A stretch of DNA of 32,517 nt, from NCBI GenBank assembly GCA_036491125.1, contig DASXCO010000169.1, forward strand, positions 1-32,517, given 5' to 3'. The notes below the pieces were generated by a model. It made no database searches, had not been told where the DNA came from, and saw only the letters and a program-made list of their open reading frames with translations. A program made the position numbers and the translations under genes. The stretch is from Acidimicrobiales bacterium (GTDB lineage: Bacteria; Actinomycetota; Acidimicrobiia; Acidimicrobiales; AC-9). Shown here piece after piece: positions 28,198 to 32,517 of the stretch (the stretch's first letter is position 1; every line of letters starts with the position of its first letter).

Positions 28198-28203
28198 AGC
28201 CTA
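28198..28203 (-). promoter_or_regulatory. -10 hexamer TAGGCT for the DUF4193 gene
   Basis: On the minus strand, TAGGCT lies about 32 nt before ATG 28166, giving a leader of about 25 nt with an AAGGA ribosome binding site. Confidence 0.45.
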
Positions 28204-28670
28204 TACGGCGCCACCTGCTCGTCGAGCGGGCCACAGGTGGCGGGCTCCGGCGCGCAAACTACCGCCTGCCGGCAGGCGAGACGCCGGCCGGCACATCCAT
28301 CAGACCAGCGGATCCAGGCGGGCGGTTGGGCCCAGGAGCCTTTGGGGCCGTCCGGTGGCCCATTCCCCCGTAACGCAAAAGAGCGCTCGACGGAAGGGTT
28401 ATTGGGACGTTCTCTACTCGGCTTCCTGGGCCCCCGCGGCCCGCGACCCCCCCTCCCAAGAGAACAAACCACATAATCCCGGGAGGCCCACGACCTGGCG
28501 TCCGGGGCGTCTGGGACTCCGCTAGTTATGCCGCGCCTGGAGGTGATCGTCAACCCCGACCTGATCCGGATGACCTGGCTCTTCGCGTATCACCCCTGTT
28601 CAAGAGGGTGAAAAAAAACCCAGCCTGCGGGGGATACCCACCGCCCGCGCGGGGGCGCGCTCGGTCGCTG
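28204..28670. other. Non-coding region of 467 nt with several inverted repeats
   Basis: Between the DUF4193 promoter and the ThyX stop. It holds CCACCTG/CAGGTGG (28211-28217 and 28234-28240), the perfect palindrome CGCCTGCCGGCAGGCG (28263-28278), GTTCTCT/AGAGAAC (28409-28415 and 28459-28465) with a GC-rich loop, and an A8/T8 run (28611-28618). A 27-codon ORF (ATG 28528 to TGA 28611, MPRLEVIVNPDLIRM at its start) has no ribosome binding site. A non-coding RNA or gene remnant is possible; I recognise neither tmRNA, RNase P nor SRP RNA. Confidence 0.5.
28611..28648 (-). terminator. Candidate intrinsic terminator after the ThyX-like gene
   Basis: On the minus strand GCGGG/CCCGC (28627-28648) forms a hairpin followed after 8 nt by a run of eight T (28618-28611). 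The T run is the only one of this length in the window; the spacing to the stem is longer than ideal. Confidence 0.5.
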
Positions 28671-30323
28671 TCAGCGAGCCGGCCGAGCCGTGTGGTGCTG
28701 GCGCTCGGATACGCGGCGAGCCTCCGCACGGCGGGCGGCCTCGAGGCGCCCGAGGCCGTTGTCGGCCTGGTCGTCGTGATCGACGAAGCGCATCATCTGG
28801 GCCACGGCGTGATGGCCGGCTTGCTCGGCGATGAGGCGGTGCATCTCGCGGGCCACGGTCCGGTAGGCAGGGTGCCCCTGGGAGCCCGACCGGAGCTCCA
28901 GGATGTGCATGGCCTCGCGAGCGTTCATCTGCATCACGTAGCGCACCCGGAAGGCGAGGGCCACGGCATACGGAGCCTGGTCCGGGAACTGTGGGGCCAG
29001 GGCGTCGTGCAGGGTCGCCGACCGGACCATCGATTCCTCGAACGCCGGCGCCACCCCCGCCTCGACGGCGGCCTCGGGCAGGTCGTACCCAAGGCTGGTG
29101 TCGAGCGGCTGCCACTCGATGGTGAGCATGCGATGCCGCTGGAGGTCCCGAAAGGCTCCGTAGTCCGACACCACGTCGAAGCGGTAGGACGTGCGTTCCA
29201 GCGCCCGTCCGGGACGGTGACGACGGTTCGTGCGATCGCCCACGTAGGCCTGTACCACCTGGCGCCGCTCGTCAGCAGACATCCGGGCGACCCGCTCGGC
29301 CAGCTCGGCCTCCCCCAGGTCGGTGTGTGGGTACAGCATGGCGGCGATGACCTTGTTCTCACCGTCGGGGTCGAAATCCACCAGCGTGACCGGGGGTGGG
29401 GGGTCGCCCATACCCGCTTCGCCCGAGGGGAAGAGCCTGGCCGCAAGGTCGTCCATGGCGGTGCGATTTGCGGCCAGGTAGGCCGACCACTCCCCTCCCC
29501 GATCCGGGCGGTCCACGCGCTTGAGGAAGGACGGGATGGCCTTGCGAAGCTCCTCGAGCATGAGCTCGGCGTAGTAGCGGGCCTCCGGGAGGGGATGGGC
29601 CCGCATGTGGAGGAGCAGTAGCTCGTAGGACTGGCCGGTGCCGTAGATGCCTACGTTGGACAGCGATCCGGCTGGTAGCAGCCCCCGTAGCGCGTCGAAG
29701 GCCTTGGCCCGGATCGACTGGCGATAGGCCAGGTCGGAGTCGGTGCTGGCCTTCGGGTACTGGCGGGTGATCCAGGCCTGGACCACCGGCAGCAGCGCCG
29801 CATAGGTGTCGAACATCCGGTCCATCTCCCCCACGTAGCGGGCGCCGAGAGGAGACTCGAGGATGGCCGGGTCTCTGAAGTACCGGTAGTGGCCACTGGC
29901 CAGGCGGGAGTCGTAGGCGACATAGCGCGTCGACTGCTCCAGGTAGGCCATGAGCCGGCTCCGCTCGAGGACCTTGGTCAGGAGGTTCGACGCCTGCTCG
30001 CAGGCGAGGTGCACGCCGCCGAGCTGAGCGACCGAGTCGTCGCCGTACTCGAGGAAGATCCGATCGTAGAGTTGCTCGGCCCGACGAAGGCCGACGGTGG
30101 CGTCGACGGTGAGGTCGCCGGTGATGTCCAGATCGCCGACGAACTCGTCCAGGAACAGCCGTCGCAGGCTCTTGGCCGAACGGGAGTACCGGGCGAACAG
30201 CGCTCCCTTCACCACCTCGGGCAGGTTGACAAGGGCGAAGACGGGTCCGTCGATGGTCGTGAAGTAGCGCCGCAGGACGTCGGACTCCTCGTCGCTGAAG
30301 CGCTCCCGGACGTACGGATGCAT
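28671..30323 (-). CDS. Double-length ThyX-like (flavin-dependent thymidylate synthase) protein (550 aa)
   Basis: Two ThyX-fold halves in tandem; ordinary ThyX is about 250 aa. In the first half the signature R-H-R-x7-S-x-R reads RSRLMAYLEQSTR (R121 to R133): only the His is changed, to S122. In the second half RHR is intact (396-398, DLQRHRMLTIEWQPLD) but the S-x-R part is lost. Conversely, the C-terminal ThyX residues are well kept only in the second half (RVRYVMQMNAREAMHILELR and GHPAYRTVAREM), while the first half has TGQSYELLLLHMR. A composite active site is possible. ThyX makes dTMP from dUMP with methylene-tetrahydrofolate, FAD and NADPH. ATG 30323 fits the leaderless rule; ATG 30335 overlaps the -10. 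Confidence 0.85.
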   Translation of the reverse strand: MHPYVRERFSDEESDVLRRYFTTIDGPVFALVNLPEVVKGALFARYSRSAKSLRRLFLDEFVGDLDITGDLTVDATVGLRRAEQLYDRIFLEYGDDSVAQLGGVHLACEQASNLLTKVLERSRLMAYLEQSTRYVAYDSRLASGHYRYFRDPAILESPLGARYVGEMDRMFDTYAALLPVVQAWITRQYPKASTDSDLAYRQSIRAKAFDALRGLLPAGSLSNVGIYGTGQSYELLLLHMRAHPLPEARYYAELMLEELRKAIPSFLKRVDRPDRGGEWSAYLAANRTAMDDLAARLFPSGEAGMGDPPPPVTLVDFDPDGENKVIAAMLYPHTDLGEAELAERVARMSADERRQVVQAYVGDRTNRRHRPGRALERTSYRFDVVSDYGAFRDLQRHRMLTIEWQPLDTSLGYDLPEAAVEAGVAPAFEESMVRSATLHDALAPQFPDQAPYAVALAFRVRYVMQMNAREAMHILELRSGSQGHPAYRTVAREMHRLIAEQAGHHAVAQMMRFVDHDDQADNGLGRLEAARRAEARRVSERQHHTARPAR

Positions 30324-30331
30324 GCGGCGCC

Positions 30332-30337
30332 ACATTA
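30332..30337 (-). promoter_or_regulatory. -10 hexamer TAATGT for the ThyX-like gene
   Basis: On the minus strand TAATGT ends 9 nt before ATG 30323, with no ribosome binding site. It overlaps the alternative ATG 30335. Confidence 0.5.
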
Positions 30338-30404
30338 CGGCCCAGCGCCCGCGGTGGCGGTGGATCCGCCTCCCCCTCCGAGCAGGGCGTTCGCGGAGAC
30401 GCTG

Positions 30405-32517
30405 CTAGGAGGCAGCGGCAGCGCCGGCGTCGAGGACCGACGACGCGGCCACGATGTCCCGGAAGAGGTCGTCGGCCGCCTGTCCCGCGGCCCGGGCCGT
30501 GCCCGGAACGGGTGCCACCTGCTCGATCTGGCGGAGGAGGTCGATCAGCTGCTTGATGTTGCGTACGAAGTCGCCGCCCGAGACGTCCTCGTCGGCGATG
30601 ACGCGGCTCAGATCGTCCCCCGCGGCCCATGCCCTGGCAGCCGGGGCGAAGCCGGAGTCGAGTGGTCGGGTCGGGGGTAGGCCCGCCGCAGCCTCGTCGG
30701 CTCCCAGCCGCCGAGCCAGCTCCTCGACGGCGCGCCAGCGTCGCTGGAGCTCACTCCTCGGGCCGGCGTGGGCCGCCGGTTGTCCTCCCGGGCCAAACCC
30801 GCTCGCGGGAGCGGGCGCCGGTCCTCGGGCTTCGAAGGTGAACACCGACAGCAGCGCGGCGACCGACGGCGGGTCGAGCCCGTCGAGGAGACCGGCTCCG
30901 AGTGTCTCGGCCACCAGCAGGTCCGCCTCGTGGTAGATGCGGGCCAGGCGATCCCCGGCCTCCGTCAGCGACCAGCCGTCGACATACCCGCGGCGGCGCA
31001 GCAGCCCCAGGACCCGGTCGAACTGGCGGGCCAGTGACTCGCTGCGCCCCCGGACCCGCCGCTCCAGGCGCTCACGCTCGCGCTCCAGCCGGTCGGCGCG
31101 GTCGGCCGCTCGCAGGTGGGTCCGCAGCTGCGGACAGCTGGCCACGGGGTGCGAGGCCGCAGCACCGGAACCACCGCGCCGGGCGCCACCTTCATCGGTG
31201 GCCCTGCGCCGGGCACGGCCCCGCTTGCCGACGGACGTCGCCGCGCCCTCGGGCTGGCCTTCCGGACCGGCTGTGTCCTCCTGCCGGCCTCCCGGGCCGG
31301 CTGTGTCCTCGAGGTCGATACGGCGCAGGGCGGCGGCCGTCTGGCGGACGAAGCGGGCCGTCGACGGGTCGTAGGGCACCGGGAGCTCGATGCGGGCCAC
31401 GGGGCGGGGTGGAGCGTGGAAGTCGGCCGCCCGGAGGAGGACCTTGCGGGTGTCGACGGTGACAGCGCCGAGGCGCACGTCGCCGCCACGGCGTCGGGCG
31501 GTCGTGATCACCGCCGCCGGTCCGGAGGCGACGGCGGTGGGCATGCGCAACACGTCGCCGGGCCGGATCCGATCGAGGGCCTCCTTGATCTCGGTCCGTG
31601 GGCTGTCGGGGTGCGGCTGCTCGGTGCCGGCGGCAGCGGACCGTCGGGCGGCGCCATCGAGGCGCCGGAGCTCCTCGACGTCGCCTCGGTCGCAGCTCGC
31701 AGCCCGCCGGGCGTCGGCCAGCGCCGTCGTGGTGCGCTCGAGCCGGGCCTCGAGGTGGACGACGTCGGCGTCGGCCCGGTACTGGGCGAAGGAAAGGTTG
31801 AGCAGGTGGTGGGCCTGGTCCGACGGGTAGCGGCGGACCAGGTTGGCCGTCATGTTGTAGGTGGGTCGAAAGGAGGACGTGAGCGCGTAGGTGCGGGTCG
31901 ACGCCAGCCCCGCCACCTGGGAGAACGGCACGAAGCGATTCCACAGCACCACGGCGTGGCCCACCTCGTCGATCCCGCGCCGTCCAGCCCGCCCCGTCAG
32001 CTGGGTGTACTCCCCCGCCGTCAGCGTCTCGTGTCGCTCGCCGGTGAACTTGGTCAGCTTCTCGATGACCACGGATCGGGCCGGCATGTTGATGCCCAGC
32101 GACAGCGTCTCGGTGGCGAAGACCACCTTGACCAGGGCTGCGCCGAAGCAGGCTTCGACGGCCTCCTTGAAGGGCGGCACGAGGCCGGCGTGATGTGATC
32201 CGAGGCCGGCCTCCAGCCCCGTGAGCCAGGCACCGTAGCCGAGCACCCGGAGGTCGTCGTCCGACAGGGCCTCGACCTTGGCCTCGGCGATCTCCCTGAT
32301 CTGGCGCCGCTCCTCGGGAGTCGTCAGTCGTACTCCGTCGTCGAGGCACTGGCGGACGGCGTCGTCGCAGGCGGCCCGGCTGAAGATGAAGTAGATGGCG
32401 GGCAGCATCGACTCCTCGCCGAGGCGGTCGACCACCTCGGACCGCCAGGGCGCGTACAGCCGGCTGCGTGGTCGGCCGTACGGTCGACGTCCCGGTGACG
32501 CGCCTTCGAGCGCGGCC
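30405..32517 (-). CDS. helY: Ski2-like DEAD/DEAH-box RNA helicase HelY, N-terminus outside the window
   Basis: ATP-dependent helicase related to Mtr4/Ski2; only the second RecA domain and what follows is present (704 codons), and the frame is open at the right edge. Visible are YFIFSRAACDDAV, HHAGLVPPFKEAVEACFG, VVFATETLSLGINMPARSV (motif V) and YTQLTGRAGRRGIDEVGH (motif VI), then GLASTRTYALTSSFRPTYNM and FAQYRAD. The remainder carries the arch and the C-terminal DSHCT helical domain (DLSRVIADEDVSGGDFVRNI, KQLIDLLRQIEQVAP). The order closely follows mycobacterial HelY as I recall it. A disordered insert near 31130-31310 contains EDTAGP repeats encoded by the dispersed 30-nt unit. RNA turnover or ribosome-related remodelling is inferred from the family. 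Confidence 0.93.
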   Translation of the reverse strand, partial: AALEGASPGRRPYGRPRSRLYAPWRSEVVDRLGEESMLPAIYFIFSRAACDDAVRQCLDDGVRLTTPEERRQIREIAEAKVEALSDDDLRVLGYGAWLTGLEAGLGSHHAGLVPPFKEAVEACFGAALVKVVFATETLSLGINMPARSVVIEKLTKFTGERHETLTAGEYTQLTGRAGRRGIDEVGHAVVLWNRFVPFSQVAGLASTRTYALTSSFRPTYNMTANLVRRYPSDQAHHLLNLSFAQYRADADVVHLEARLERTTTALADARRAASCDRGDVEELRRLDGAARRSAAAGTEQPHPDSPRTEIKEALDRIRPGDVLRMPTAVASGPAAVITTARRRGGDVRLGAVTVDTRKVLLRAADFHAPPRPVARIELPVPYDPSTARFVRQTAAALRRIDLEDTAGPGGRQEDTAGPEGQPEGAATSVGKRGRARRRATDEGGARRGGSGAAASHPVASCPQLRTHLRAADRADRLERERERLERRVRGRSESLARQFDRVLGLLRRRGYVDGWSLTEAGDRLARIYHEADLLVAETLGAGLLDGLDPPSVAALLSVFTFEARGPAPAPASGFGPGGQPAAHAGPRSELQRRWRAVEELARRLGADEAAAGLPPTRPLDSGFAPAARAWAAGDDLSRVIADEDVSGGDFVRNIKQLIDLLRQIEQVAPVPGTARAAGQAADDLFRDIVAASSVLDAGAAAAS
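31239..31310 (-). repeat. Tandem copies of the dispersed 30-nt unit inside helY
   Basis: The clearest copy is 31269-31298 (minus strand: GGCCCGGGAGGC then CGGCAGGAGGACACAGCC). A diverged copy precedes it on the plus coordinate (31239-31268) and a partial GACACAGCC copy follows (31299-31310). They encode EDTAGPGGRQEDTAGPEGQP. Confidence 0.8.

Overview
This is a GC-rich window (roughly 70% G+C by eye) from an actinobacterial chromosome. Several features point to the Actinomycetota, probably a deep lineage such as the Acidimicrobiia. They are the gcvH–garA–ftsR–bfn–merR gene order known from Mycobacterium, a DUF4193 protein, HelY, an F420-type luciferase-like oxidoreductase and a FadE10-like acyl-CoA dehydrogenase. 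The class is inference; the phylum is well supported. No phage, IS element, CRISPR array, rRNA or tRNA was seen.

Layout. Positions 1-2455 (minus): a partial unknown protein, a tiny two-helix membrane protein and a FadE10-like acyl-CoA dehydrogenase. Positions 2612-5250 (plus): a VOC protein and a copper amine oxidase, followed by a large intergenic palindrome. Positions 5406-17127 (plus): a long block holding a CDP-alcohol phosphatidyltransferase, a nucleotidyltransferase/degenerate phosphomannomutase fusion, GcvH, a zinc-ribbon FHA protein (GarA-like), FtsR, a hypoxanthine phosphoribosyltransferase, a bifunctional nuclease, a second MerR, a nuclease-like protein lacking a normal start codon, then GcvT, GcvPA and GcvPB. 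The H, T and two-subunit P proteins of the glycine cleavage system are all here; the L protein is not. Positions 17256-19696 (plus): an acyl-CoA synthetase and a luciferase-like oxidoreductase, converging on a class II aldolase-like gene. Positions 20598-21149: an RDD membrane protein.

At 21388-21415, in the convergent gap between the RDD gene and a PAP2 phosphatase, lies an AT-rich 28-mer resembling a Xer/dif chromosome dimer resolution site. Genes to its left are mostly on the plus strand and genes to its right mostly on the minus strand, as expected where replication forks meet. The right part (21464-32517) holds PAP2, an alpha/beta hydrolase, an unknown RG-rich protein with an enoyl-CoA hydratase (plus), a NUDIX–GNAT–unknown overlapping trio, a universal stress protein, a DUF4193 protein with a very acidic arm, a double-length ThyX-like protein, and the C-terminal two thirds or so of HelY.

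Three genome-style traits recur. (1) At least eleven genes have a TANNNT -10 hexamer only 7-10 nt before the start codon, so leaderless transcripts look common; this also corrects several start sites. (2) A 30-nt GC-rich repeat unit occurs in three unrelated genes, in different reading frames, and in two intergenic gaps. (3) Two genes appear to start with CTG. All calls come from reading the sequence and recalled family knowledge; no database search was run.
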